A stretch of DNA of 64,000 nucleotides, taken from assembly GCF_001298675.1 (NCBI RefSeq), contig NZ_CYIG01000003.1:59771-123770 (forward strand). Reading direction: 5' to 3'. Position 1 is the stretch's first letter, and each line of letters begins with the position of its first letter. The notes beneath the pieces are model-generated. The model was given only the letters and a program-made list of their open reading frames with translations, was not told the DNA's origin and did not search any database. Origin of the DNA: Paenacidovorax caeni (lineage in GTDB: Bacteria > Pseudomonadota > Gammaproteobacteria > Burkholderiales > Burkholderiaceae_C). The position numbers and the translations under genes were made by a program. Positions 21,769 through 30,882 of this stretch are shown piece by piece.

Positions 21769-24318
21769 TCAACGCACCGAGAACAGCATTTCGTCCCAGG
21801 CCTGCAAAGGCGCAGGACGCCCGAACAGGTAGCCCTGGAAGCCACCACAGCCATGCAGGCGCAGAAAACCCAGTTGCCCCGCCGTCTCCACCCCCTCCGC
21901 CACAACTTGCAAATCCATGCTCTGCGCCAAAGCCAGGATGGTGCGCACGATGGCGGCGTCGTTCGGATCCTCCAGCACATCGCGCACGAAACTCTGGTCG
22001 ATCTTGATCTGCTCCAGTGGCAGGCGCTTGAGAAAGCTCAGGCTGGAATAGCCCGTACCGAAATCGTCGAGGGCAAAGCCAATGCCCTCCCGTTTGAGCT
22101 GCTGCATGCGCACGATGGCATCCTCGATGTCGCCCAGCAGCATGCTTTCGGTCAACTCAAGCGTCAGCCTGCGTGGATTGGCCGCATGCTCACGCAGCGC
22201 CTCCAGCACCTCGGCGACGAAGTCGGCATGGCGAAACTGGCGCGCGCTCACGTTCACCGACAGGCTCAGATGCGCTGTGGCGGGACTTTGCGCCCAGCGT
22301 GCCAGCTGCGCACAGGCCTGCTGCAGCACGAAGCGGCCCAGAGGCAGGATCAGGCCGCTTTGCTCGGCCAGCGGAATGAACTCTGCCGGGCTCACCATGC
22401 CACGCACGGGGTGGCGCCAGCGCAGCAACACCTCGGCGCCCACCAAGCGCGCGCGCTCGTCCACCACGGGCTGGTAGTGCACGCTGAACTCGCCGCGCTC
22501 CAGCCCCTGGCGCATATCGGCCTCCAAGTGCAGGCGCGCGTTCACTGCGGCCTGCATCGCCGGGTCAAAGAAGCGCAACGTGTTGCGCCCGCCGGCCTTG
22601 GCTTCGTACATCGCCAGGTCGGCGCGCTTGAGCAATTCGTGCACTTCCACGCGCTCGCCCCCGAACAGCGCGATGCCGATGCTCGGCGAGCTGTAGTGGT
22701 GGTGCCCGCCCAGCACGATGGGCTGGTTGACGTGGGCCAGCAGCTTTTCCGCCACGCCCTCCACCTGCAGCGCTGCCTGGGCGCTGTCGCAGGCCAGGTG
22801 TTCCAGCATCACCACGAACTCGTCGCCACCGAAGCGCGCCACCGTGTCGCTCTCGCGCACCGTGGCCACCAGACGCCGCGCCACCTCAATGAGCAGTTTG
22901 TCGCCCATGTCATGGCCCAGGGTGTCGTTGAGCACCTTGAAGTTGTCCAGGTCGATGAACAGCAGCGCGCCCTGCTGGCGCGTGCGCTGGCTCAACACCA
23001 CGGAGCGCTGCAGCCGGTCAAGCAGCAGGCGCCGGTTGGGCAAACCGGTAAGCGCGTCGTAAAAGGCCAGACGCTCGATCTGCTGCTCGGCCTGCTTGCG
23101 CTCGGTGATGTCCATGGTGAAGCCGTGCGAGACGACGGTGCCGTCACTCTCGCGGTGCGGCACGGCGCTGGTCATGTGCCAGCGCACACTGCCATCGGGC
23201 ATGCGCACCCGGTATTCGCTCTGCCAGGGCACCAGGCGGCGCACCGACAGCATGGCCGAGCGGCGCACCTGCGGCACATCCTCGGGCAGCACGCGCTGCT
23301 CCAGCAGACCATGGTCGCGCATCACCTCGCCAGGCGCCACACCTAAAAATTCGCGCACGGCCTCGCTGATGTACTGCACGCTGGCCGTGGAACCGTCGCG
23401 GTGGATGCGGTACTGGTAGATAAAACCAGGCACCCGACTGGCAATGCGCTGGATGAAGACCAGCTGCTCGCGCAACTGCTCGGCGGCGCGGTGCTCCTCG
23501 GTCACGTCCTGCACCACGCCCATCTGCACCGCCACGCCGTCGCGCGAGCGCACGCGCTGCACGCGCGAACGCATCCAGCGCACCTCGCCGTCGGGACGGC
23601 GCCAGCGGTACTCCACGTTGGCGCCATCCTGGGCCCGGCTCGCCGCCTCGAACAGCGGCCGGTCCTCGGGCAGGATGCCGCTCATCGCATATTCAGGATC
23701 CAGCCATTCCTGGCGCTCGTACCCGGCGATCTCGCACAAGCCCGGCGACCACAACAGCACGGTCTCGCCGGGGTCCTTGATGCGCCGCCAGTGGCCGGCA
23801 CGGGCCAGGGTCTCCATGGTGTCGAACACCTCGGTCTGCTCGCGCAGGTCGCGCCGCGCTTCGGCCAGCGCCTGCTCGCACGACTGCAGGGCCTGGCGCA
23901 GCCCCTCGGCCTCCGACACATCACTGACGGCCACCAGCACGCAGTCGCTCGCCATGCGCCGCGCCGCGATGTCCCAGGCCAGCTGCAGCCGGGGACCATC
24001 GCGCAGCACGTGGCGCCCGTCCAACGGCACACCCAGCCGCGCCACGCCGCAAAGCTGGTCGATCAGCGCCGTGCTGGCGAGTTGGTCAAACACGGTGCGG
24101 GCATCGGCACCCGGCTCACGCACCCCCCCTAGCCCTGGCATACGGCGCGCCGCAGCATTGGCCGTGAGCAAAACCAAGGACTCGCCGCTCAGACGGAACT
24201 CCATGAGCGCAATCGGCAAGGCATCCAGCAAGGCCTGCAGACCGACATAGGCCGCGTGCGGCAGTTGCGGTTCACCCGCCGGGGCCAGCAAGGCAGACAG
24301 CAGATCAGAGGGCTTCAC
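21769..24318 (-). CDS. PAS-PAS-GGDEF-EAL dual c-di-GMP enzyme
   Basis: 849 residues with no clear membrane segment. An N-terminal PAS-like region (about 20-150) and two PAS domains (165-280, 285-405) precede the GGDEF domain. That domain has GGDEF at 497-501 and I-site RESD before it. A C-terminal EAL domain follows, with EVLLRW in place of EAL, NVSARQF, ELTESML, LDDFGTGYSS, IKIDQSFV, AEGVETAGQL and FQGYLF. Both active sites look intact, so it may make or break c-di-GMP. It starts with GTG at 24318; the next in-frame ATG is at residue 39. First gene of the GGDEF-EAL / hybrid kinase / HD-GYP operon and divergent from mutS. Confidence 0.9.
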   Translation of the reverse strand: MKPSDLLSALLAPAGEPQLPHAAYVGLQALLDALPIALMEFRLSGESLVLLTANAAARRMPGLGGVREPGADARTVFDQLASTALIDQLCGVARLGVPLDGRHVLRDGPRLQLAWDIAARRMASDCVLVAVSDVSEAEGLRQALQSCEQALAEARRDLREQTEVFDTMETLARAGHWRRIKDPGETVLLWSPGLCEIAGYERQEWLDPEYAMSGILPEDRPLFEAASRAQDGANVEYRWRRPDGEVRWMRSRVQRVRSRDGVAVQMGVVQDVTEEHRAAEQLREQLVFIQRIASRVPGFIYQYRIHRDGSTASVQYISEAVREFLGVAPGEVMRDHGLLEQRVLPEDVPQVRRSAMLSVRRLVPWQSEYRVRMPDGSVRWHMTSAVPHRESDGTVVSHGFTMDITERKQAEQQIERLAFYDALTGLPNRRLLLDRLQRSVVLSQRTRQQGALLFIDLDNFKVLNDTLGHDMGDKLLIEVARRLVATVRESDTVARFGGDEFVVMLEHLACDSAQAALQVEGVAEKLLAHVNQPIVLGGHHHYSSPSIGIALFGGERVEVHELLKRADLAMYEAKAGGRNTLRFFDPAMQAAVNARLHLEADMRQGLERGEFSVHYQPVVDERARLVGAEVLLRWRHPVRGMVSPAEFIPLAEQSGLILPLGRFVLQQACAQLARWAQSPATAHLSLSVNVSARQFRHADFVAEVLEALREHAANPRRLTLELTESMLLGDIEDAIVRMQQLKREGIGFALDDFGTGYSSLSFLKRLPLEQIKIDQSFVRDVLEDPNDAAIVRTILALAQSMDLQVVAEGVETAGQLGFLRLHGCGGFQGYLFGRPAPLQAWDEMLFSVR

Positions 24319-24659
24319 GATGAATCAGGCACCTTTTCAAACCAGGCCCCAAGGGGCGTTTCGAATGCATGCACAGCAATCGCATCCGAGAATCCGAGCA
24401 GTATGGCAAAGCCAGGGCGCCGCGAGAAACATTTGTTACAAACGCCGCCCCCGGGAATACCCGGCCACCGCCGCCGCGGGCGACGGCCTGCACGCACGAT
24501 ACACCCTCACGGGCGTGGCCTGGAGCAGGCCCCATGGCGCGAGACAACCCACCATGCCGCAACCTCTGGGGACTACGCAGGCCCGCAGGCTTGGGACACA
24601 AAAGGTCGGGGACAATGCCGGGCTTTGCACCGCCCTGGTTCACAAAGGTTCGACAGGCA
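24319..24659. other. divergent promoter region, no gene seen
   Basis: 341 bp between the GGDEF-EAL gene and mutS. No reading frame here has family likeness, and I see no repeat or hairpin. It should carry the two divergent promoters. Confidence 0.5.
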
Positions 24660-27311
24660 ATGAGTCCAGAAACGCCCACTTCCGAAGATTTGCTCCGCGA
24701 CCTCGAGAGCCACACGCCGATGATGCAGCAGTACCTGCAGCTCAAGGCCCAGTACCCCGACACGCTGCTGCTCTACCGCATGGGCGACTTCTACGAGGTG
24801 TTCTGGCAAGACGCCGAGAAGGCCTCTCGGATGCTCGACATCACGCTGACCCAGCGCGGCCAGTCGGCGGGCCAGCCGGTGCTGATGGCCGGGGTGCCGT
24901 TCCATGCGCTGGAGAGCTACCTGGGCCGCCTGATCAAGATGGGCGAATCGGTGGCGATCGCCGAGCAGGTGGGCGACGTGGCCACGGCCAAGGGCCCGGT
25001 GGAGCGCAAGGTGGTGCGCGTGGTCACGCCCGGCACGCTCACCGACAGCGAACTGCTGTCAGACAAGAGTGAATCGCTGCTGCTGGCCGTGCACCAGGGC
25101 AAACGCGCGCGCTGCGGCCTGGCCTGGCTCAGCGTGACGCAGGGGCGCGTGTTCCTGGCCGAGTGCACGCTGGAGGAGTTGGGCGGCTGGCTGGCGCGCA
25201 TTGCCCCGAGCGAGCTGCTGTACAGCGGCGGCGCCACCCAGCGCTTCGAGCAGCAGCTGCAGCAGCTGCGCCAGGGCGGCGCCTGCACCTGCCCCCTCGC
25301 ACCGCGCCCCGACTGGCAGTTCGACAGTGCGCTGGGCGAGCGCAAGCTACTCGAAGCCACGGGCGCCGCCACGCTGCAGGCCTGGGGCGCCCAGGATCTG
25401 GCGCAGGCCCACGCCGCCGCCGCCGCGCTGCTGCACTACGCGGAGCACACGCAGGGACGCCAGCTCACGCACATCCACAGCATCCAGGTGCAGCGCGGCA
25501 GCGAGCTGATCGACCTGCCAGCCAGCACGCGGCGCAACCTGGAACTGGTGAAGACGCTGCGCGGCGAGGATGCGCCCACGCTGTTCTCGCTGCTCGACAC
25601 CTGCATGACCGGCATGGGCAGCCGCCTGCTCAAGACCTGGCTGCTGGAGCCGCGGCGCGAACGCACCGAGGCCAGCGCCCGCCTGGCCGCCACGCAGGCG
25701 CTGCGTGGCGATGCCGCCAGCCCGGGCCCGGCGCCGTGGAGCTGGCTGCGCGAGCAGCTCAAGGGGGTCAGCGATGTCGAGCGCATCACCGCGCGCACCG
25801 CGCTGCGCCAGGTGCGCCCGCGCGAACTCCTGGCACTGGCCCGAACGCTACAAAAAGCAGAGCTGCTAGCGCAGTCTGGACAAGCGCCAGAACCCTATTT
25901 GGCACAAATTTTCAACCAACTCCAACCACCCCCTGAATGCGCCTTGCTGCTGCAGCGCGCCATTGCCGAGGAGCCTGCCGCCCTGGTACGCGACGGCGGT
26001 GTGATCGCCGCGGGCTTTGACGCCGAGCTGGACGAGCTGCGTGCCATCCAGAGCAACTGCGACGCCTTCCTGCTCGACCTGGAGACGCGCGAAAAGGCGC
26101 GCACCGGCATTCCCAACCTGCGCGTGCAGTTCAACAAGGTGCACGGCTTCTACATTGAGGTCACCAGCAGCCATGCCGACAAGGTGCCCGACGACTACCG
26201 CCGCCGCCAGACGCTGAAGAACGCCGAGCGCTTCATCACCCCGGAACTCAAGGCGTTTGAAGACAAGGCCCTTTCCGCGCAAGAGCGCGCCCTGGCGCGC
26301 GAAAAGTGGCTGTACGAGCAGATCCTCGACCAGCTCCAGCCGCACGTGCCCGCACTCACACGCCTGGCGCACGCGCTGGCGGCACTGGATGTGCTGTGCA
26401 CCTTCGCCGAGCGCTCGCTCACGCTGGGCTGGTGCGCGCCGCAGTTCGCGCCCGAGCCGTGCATCGAGATCGAAGCCGGCCGCCACCCGGTGGTCGAGGC
26501 GCGCCTGGCCGAAACCTCCAGCGGCGCCTTCATTGCCAACCACACCCGGCTGCACGCCAACCAGCGCATGCAGATCATCACCGGCCCGAACATGGGCGGT
26601 AAATCGACCTACATGCGCCAGGTGGCGCTGATCGTGCTGCTAGCCAGCATCGGCAGCCACGTGCCCGCAGCGCGCTGCCGCCTGGGGCCCATCGACGCCA
26701 TCCACACCCGCATCGGCGCGGCCGACGACCTGGCCAACGCGCAGTCCACCTTCATGCTGGAGATGGTGGAGGCGGCGCAGATCCTGCACGCCGCCACGCC
26801 GCACAGCCTGGTGCTGATGGATGAGATTGGCCGGGGCACCAGCACCTTCGACGGCCTGGCGCTGGCCAGCGGCATTGCCACGCACCTGCACGACAAGACG
26901 CGCGCCTTCACGCTGTTCGCCACGCACTACTTCGAGCTGACCGAGCTGCCCGCCACGGCGCGCCACGCCGTCAACATGCACGTGAGCGCGGTGGAGAACG
27001 GCGCCGACATCGTGTTCCTGCACGAAATCCAGGCCGGCCCCGCCAGCCGCAGCTATGGCCTGCAGGTGGCCAAGCTGGCGGGCATGCCCGCCGCCGTGCT
27101 GCACCACGCACGCCACGCCCTGGCGGCGCTGGAGGAGCGCGCCGCAGAAGACGCCCAGCAAGTGGATTTGTTCGCCCCGCCCCCTGCGCCCGAAATGGCC
27201 ATGGGCAGCGCCGTGGAAGCCGCCCTGGCGCAGATCAACCCCGACCAGCTCAGCCCGCGCGAGGCACTCGACGCGCTCTACCAGCTCAAGCGGCTGGCAC
27301 CTGCGGCCTGA
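24660..27311 (+). CDS. mutS: DNA mismatch repair protein MutS
   Basis: 883-residue mismatch sensor. The mismatch-reading Phe-X-Glu is in [11 protein letters not shown] near residue 38. The ATPase has Walker [14 protein letters not shown], Walker [17 protein letters not shown], and a conserved [10 protein letters not shown]. The ATG at 24660 gives [15 protein letters not shown] and the usual MutS length; upstream frame extension has no likeness. Odd point: residues about 398-418 ([21 protein letters not shown]) are encoded by a copy of the dispersed AGCGCTT repeat, which has been accepted in frame. Confidence 0.96.
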   Translation: MSPETPTSEDLLRDLESHTPMMQQYLQLKAQYPDTLLLYRMGDFYEVFWQDAEKASRMLDITLTQRGQSAGQPVLMAGVPFHALESYLGRLIKMGESVAIAEQVGDVATAKGPVERKVVRVVTPGTLTDSELLSDKSESLLLAVHQGKRARCGLAWLSVTQGRVFLAECTLEELGGWLARIAPSELLYSGGATQRFEQQLQQLRQGGACTCPLAPRPDWQFDSALGERKLLEATGAATLQAWGAQDLAQAHAAAAALLHYAEHTQGRQLTHIHSIQVQRGSELIDLPASTRRNLELVKTLRGEDAPTLFSLLDTCMTGMGSRLLKTWLLEPRRERTEASARLAATQALRGDAASPGPAPWSWLREQLKGVSDVERITARTALRQVRPRELLALARTLQKAELLAQSGQAPEPYLAQIFNQLQPPPECALLLQRAIAEEPAALVRDGGVIAAGFDAELDELRAIQSNCDAFLLDLETREKARTGIPNLRVQFNKVHGFYIEVTSSHADKVPDDYRRRQTLKNAERFITPELKAFEDKALSAQERALAREKWLYEQILDQLQPHVPALTRLAHALAALDVLCTFAERSLTLGWCAPQFAPEPCIEIEAGRHPVVEARLAETSSGAFIANHTRLHANQRMQIITGPNMGGKSTYMRQVALIVLLASIGSHVPAARCRLGPIDAIHTRIGAADDLANAQSTFMLEMVEAAQILHAATPHSLVLMDEIGRGTSTFDGLALASGIATHLHDKTRAFTLFATHYFELTELPATARHAVNMHVSAVENGADIVFLHEIQAGPASRSYGLQVAKLAGMPAAVLHHARHALAALEERAAEDAQQVDLFAPPPAPEMAMGSAVEAALAQINPDQLSPREALDALYQLKRLAPAA
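25853..25911. repeat. AGCGCTT palindromic repeat, copy 5, inside mutS
   Basis: AGAGCTGCTAGCGC...CAAGCGCCAGAACCCTATTTGGC matches the repeat plus its second small palindrome, but lies wholly in the mutS reading frame. Confidence 0.65.
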
Positions 27312-27375
27312 CTTCCGCCGCACCGGGCGCCCGGAATGCGGCCACCCGGCCGACCACCCGATTGCTACATAAAGC

Positions 27376-27416
27376 ATAGCTTCCAGCGCTTTACAGGAAA
27401 GCGCTGGAAGCCGATT
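27376..27416. repeat. AGCGCTT palindromic repeat, copy 6
   Basis: Perfect 14-bp arms GCTTCCAGCGCTTT (27379-27392) and AAAGCGCTGGAAGC (27398-27411) around loop ACAGG, then the tail CCGATTC. Lies between mutS and the chemoreceptor gene. Confidence 0.88.
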
Positions 27417-27578
27417 CATTCATGCATTCTGACTGCCCTGCGCGCAGCGCCCCAGCCGCGCCCAGGGCAATGAATAATCTATTGAACTAATTAAGGCAAT
27501 TGTCATTTTTACGGACACAGCCTTACGGTATGCACTCTTACGATTGGCTGTTTGAAAAAAAATGTAATCGAGACATCC

Positions 27579-29636
27579 ATGCCCCCCCTGCTTCCCCGCG
27601 CCAGCGACGGCACGCCCCCAACGCCCCCGCACGCTGACGGCTCCGGCTTCTTTCAGTACCACGGCATATGGGCGCCCGGCGTGCGGGCCTTTCGCCACAT
27701 GCGTTTCATGTCGAAGGCCGCGATCATTTCGCTGGCCTTCATGCTGCCGCTGCTCGCCCTGGTGGGCTGGCTGCTGATGGCCAATTTCAACAACACCATG
27801 CAAGAGCGCAAGGACGCCACGCGCCAGCACGTGGAGGTGGCGCACGGCGTGCTGGCCTGGGCCCACGCGCAGGAGCAGGCGGGCACGCTCACACGCGAGC
27901 AGGCGCAGGAGCAGGCGCTGCGCCTGATCGAGCAGTTGCGCTACGAGCGGCAGGAGTACTTCTGGATCAACGACATGCAGCCGCGCATGGTCATGCACCC
28001 CTTCAAGCCCGAGCTGAACGGCCAGGACGTGAGCGGCTTCAAGGATCCGAACGGCCTGGCGCTGTTCAACGCCTTCGCCGACATGGTGCGCAGCAACGGC
28101 AAGGGCTTCGTACCTTACAAGTGGCCCAAGCCAGGCAGCGACGTGCCGGTGGACAAGGTCTCCTACGTACTCGGTTTCGCGCCCTGGGGCTGGGTGATCG
28201 GATCGGGCATGTACGTCGATGACGTGCAGCAGGTTCTGCTGCGCCGCCTGGCCTGGGCGGGCTCGTGCGTGCTCATCACGCTGGCGGTGGCCGGCTATCT
28301 GTTCCTGAGCTTCTACCGGGTGATGGACGGCGGCCTGCGCGAAACGCGCCGCCACCTGCGCGCCATGACGGACGGTGACCTGACCACCTCCCCCGAGCCC
28401 TGGGGCAGCGACGAGGCCGCCGACCTGATGGTGGAGCTGCACAAGATGCAGGACGCACTGCGCAACATGGTCTGGCGCGTGCGCCGCTCGGGCGACGAGA
28501 TCGTGCACACGGCCACCGAGATTGCCAGCGGCGCCATGGATTTGTCGCGCCGCACGGAAGCGGCAGCGGCGAGCCTGGAGGAATCGGCGGCGTCGATGGA
28601 GGAAATCGCCTCCACGGTGAACAACAGCACCGAGCATGTGCAGGAGGCGTCGCAACGGGCGCGCCACAACGCCGAGATGGCCACGGACGGCGGGCGTGTC
28701 ATGCAGGAGGTGGTGCAGACCATGGAGGGCATCCGCGCCTCGTCGGCCAAGATCGCCGAGATCATCGCCACCATCGACGGCATCGCCTTCCAGACCAATC
28801 TGCTGGCGCTCAATGCCGCCGTCGAGGCCGCTCGGGCCGGCGAGCAGGGGCGCGGCTTTGCCGTGGTGGCCACCGAGGTGCGCAACCTGGCAGGCCTCAG
28901 CGCCGCAGCAGCGCGGGAGATCAAGACCCTGATTGGCAGCAGCGTGGAACAAATCGCCAGCGGCGCGCAGGTGGTGCGCAAGGCGGGCGCCACCATCGAG
29001 GACATCGTGGCCTCGTCGCAGCAAGTCAACCAGCTGCTGGGTGAAATCGCCACCGGCGCGCGCGAGCAAAACCAGGGCATCTCCCAGATTGGCCAGGCCG
29101 TGCAGCAGCTTGACCAAATGACGCAGCAAAACGCCGCGCTGGTCGAGCAGACGGCTGCCGCCTCGGCGGCCATGCAGGAGCAGGCCCACACCCTGGCGGT
29201 GGAAGTGGCGCACTTCAAGATGCCCGCGCATGTGGACGCGCGCATGGCGCAGCACGACGCCCGCCTGGCACTGGAGGAGCGCGAGAACTTCGATTTCGAC
29301 CAGGCCATCGAGGCCCACCGCAAGTGGAAAGTGCGGCTGCGCCAGGCCATCGCCAACCACGAACAGCTGGACGCCGACACCATCTGCCGCGACGACCGCT
29401 GCCCGCTGGGCCAGTGGCTGCACGGCGACGGCGGCAAGCGCTGGGGTACGCGCCCGCTGTTCACGCAGCTGCTGCAAAAGCACGCGGCCTTTCACCAAAG
29501 CGCGGGCAGCGTGGCGCGCAAGATCAACGCCGGCCAGTACACCGACGCCGGCCAGCTGATCGGCGCGGGCTCGGAGTTCGCGCAGGTCTCGCTGGAGGTC
29601 ACCACGCTGCTGGCCAGCGCCAAGCGCAGCCTGTGA
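27579..29636 (+). CDS. methyl-accepting chemotaxis protein with Cache sensor and CZB zinc domain
   Basis: About 685 residues. TM1 is at about residues 48-68 and a periplasmic single Cache domain at 70-205 (YERQEYFWINDMQPRMVMHP, then GWVIGSGMYVDD). TM2 is at about 220-240, then HAMP. The signalling hairpin has the highly conserved IDGIAFQTNLLALNAAVEAAR. A C-terminal CZB domain (about 575-665) shows the zinc-ligand pattern EAHRKWK, CRDDRCPLGQWL and HAAFH, which senses zinc or hypochlorous acid in characterised receptors. ATG at 27579 is preferred to the in-frame TTG at 27552. No che genes lie nearby, so it is an orphan receptor. Confidence 0.93.
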   Translation: MPPLLPRASDGTPPTPPHADGSGFFQYHGIWAPGVRAFRHMRFMSKAAIISLAFMLPLLALVGWLLMANFNNTMQERKDATRQHVEVAHGVLAWAHAQEQAGTLTREQAQEQALRLIEQLRYERQEYFWINDMQPRMVMHPFKPELNGQDVSGFKDPNGLALFNAFADMVRSNGKGFVPYKWPKPGSDVPVDKVSYVLGFAPWGWVIGSGMYVDDVQQVLLRRLAWAGSCVLITLAVAGYLFLSFYRVMDGGLRETRRHLRAMTDGDLTTSPEPWGSDEAADLMVELHKMQDALRNMVWRVRRSGDEIVHTATEIASGAMDLSRRTEAAAASLEESAASMEEIASTVNNSTEHVQEASQRARHNAEMATDGGRVMQEVVQTMEGIRASSAKIAEIIATIDGIAFQTNLLALNAAVEAARAGEQGRGFAVVATEVRNLAGLSAAAAREIKTLIGSSVEQIASGAQVVRKAGATIEDIVASSQQVNQLLGEIATGAREQNQGISQIGQAVQQLDQMTQQNAALVEQTAAASAAMQEQAHTLAVEVAHFKMPAHVDARMAQHDARLALEERENFDFDQAIEAHRKWKVRLRQAIANHEQLDADTICRDDRCPLGQWLHGDGGKRWGTRPLFTQLLQKHAAFHQSAGSVARKINAGQYTDAGQLIGAGSEFAQVSLEVTTLLASAKRSL

Positions 29637-29762
29637 GCACCGTGCGGACTCTTCGCATCAAAATGGCACCCAGCCCTTTGCTGGCTTGCGCGGGAAGCTA
29701 TCATTCTTGAACGTCCGGCCTCTGTGCCGGAGCCTTCCTGCACGCCCTGCCCGGCCCACGCC

Positions 29763-30569
29763 ATGACCTCCATCGTCTTCTCGCACGCCAACAGCTTTCC
29801 GGCCAGCACCTACCGTGTGCTGTTCGGCCACCTGCGCCAGCGCGGCTTCGAGGTCAGCGCAGTCGAGCGCTACGGCCACGACGCGCACTACCCCGTCACC
29901 AGCAACTGGCCGCACCTGGTGCAGCAGCTGGCCGACTTTGCCGCCGCGCAGCAGCAGCGCACCGGGCAGCGCGCCTTCCTGGTCGGGCACTCGCTGGGCG
30001 GCTTTCTCAGCGTCATGGCCGCGGCGCGGCACCCAGAGCTGGCACGCGGCGTGGTGATGATCGACTCGCCCCTGATCGGCGGCTGGCGCGCCAGTGCCCT
30101 GGGCGTGGCCAAGCACACCCAGGTGGTGGGCGCCGTCTCGCCGGGGCGCGTGAGCCGCGCGCGACGCAACACCTGGGCCAGCACGCAGGAGGCGCTGGAG
30201 CACTTCCGCCGCAAGAAGGCCTTCGCCCACTGGGACGCCGAAGTGCTGCAGGACTATGTGACCCACTGCCTGCACGACGACGCGCACGGCAAGCGCGTCC
30301 TGGCCTTCGACCGTGCCGTGGAAACGCAGATCTACAACACCCTGCCGCACAACCTGGCGCGCCTGCTGCACCAGCACCCCCTGCGCTGCCGCGCCGCCTT
30401 CATCGGCGGGCGCGACTCGGTGGAAATGCGCCAGGTAGGCATGGCGATGACCCGGCGCATCACCGAAGGCCGCATCATGATGCTCGACGGCACCCACCTG
30501 TTCCCCATGGAGCGCCCCGCCGCCACAGCCGCCGCCATCGAGGCGGCGGTACTGAACCTCGCGGACTGA
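29763..30569 (+). CDS. alpha/beta hydrolase
   Basis: 268-residue serine hydrolase of the alpha/beta fold. The nucleophile elbow is GHSLGGF near residue 80. The acid is probably in GGRDSVEM and the histidine in LDGTHLFPME. The protein begins MTSIVFSHANSFPAST, typical of a cytoplasmic family with no signal peptide. The ATG at 29763 is the likely start, as the upstream frame has no likeness. Substrate unknown. It lies 126 bp after the chemoreceptor gene and may be its own transcription unit. Confidence 0.86.
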   Translation: MTSIVFSHANSFPASTYRVLFGHLRQRGFEVSAVERYGHDAHYPVTSNWPHLVQQLADFAAAQQQRTGQRAFLVGHSLGGFLSVMAAARHPELARGVVMIDSPLIGGWRASALGVAKHTQVVGAVSPGRVSRARRNTWASTQEALEHFRRKKAFAHWDAEVLQDYVTHCLHDDAHGKRVLAFDRAVETQIYNTLPHNLARLLHQHPLRCRAAFIGGRDSVEMRQVGMAMTRRITEGRIMMLDGTHLFPMERPAATAAAIEAAVLNLAD

Positions 30570-30882
30570 CGCTCGGAAAAAGCGCACACCGGCACGGCCA
30601 GCGCCGTTCCCCTACACTGGGGACAATCGTTACAACACGATACATGTTGCCATCACTGCGCTGGACGCACCAAACCGAGCCCCCCATGACAGATGCCCGA
30701 CTGCGCGCTGCCAACGACGCCGCGCCCGGCGCCATGCCGAAAGCCATCGCCCGCTGGAGCAACGCCCCCCGCACGCCTGGCGGGCCCCACCACCGGCAAG
30801 ATCGCCGGACGGCCGCCACGGCAGCTTGGGCCCGGCCGCAGGGCATGGCCCGTACCGCAGCATGCTGCCCCGGTTGAACCCG
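30570..30882. other. intergenic region, no gene seen
   Basis: 313 bp between the hydrolase and the 7TM-GGDEF gene. Short open frames here look like GC-driven noise. It probably holds the promoter for the 7TM-GGDEF gene; the AT-rich stretch near 30629-30650 is the best place. Confidence 0.4.

Noticed and set aside
27420..29498. 692-codon minus-strand open frame opposite the chemoreceptor gene
   Set aside because: Antisense shadow; the plus strand has complete Cache, signalling and CZB domains.
30644..30877. Small gene upstream of the 7TM-GGDEF gene
   Set aside because: Several short overlapping frames of similar length exist; none has a ribosome site, motif or plausible composition.
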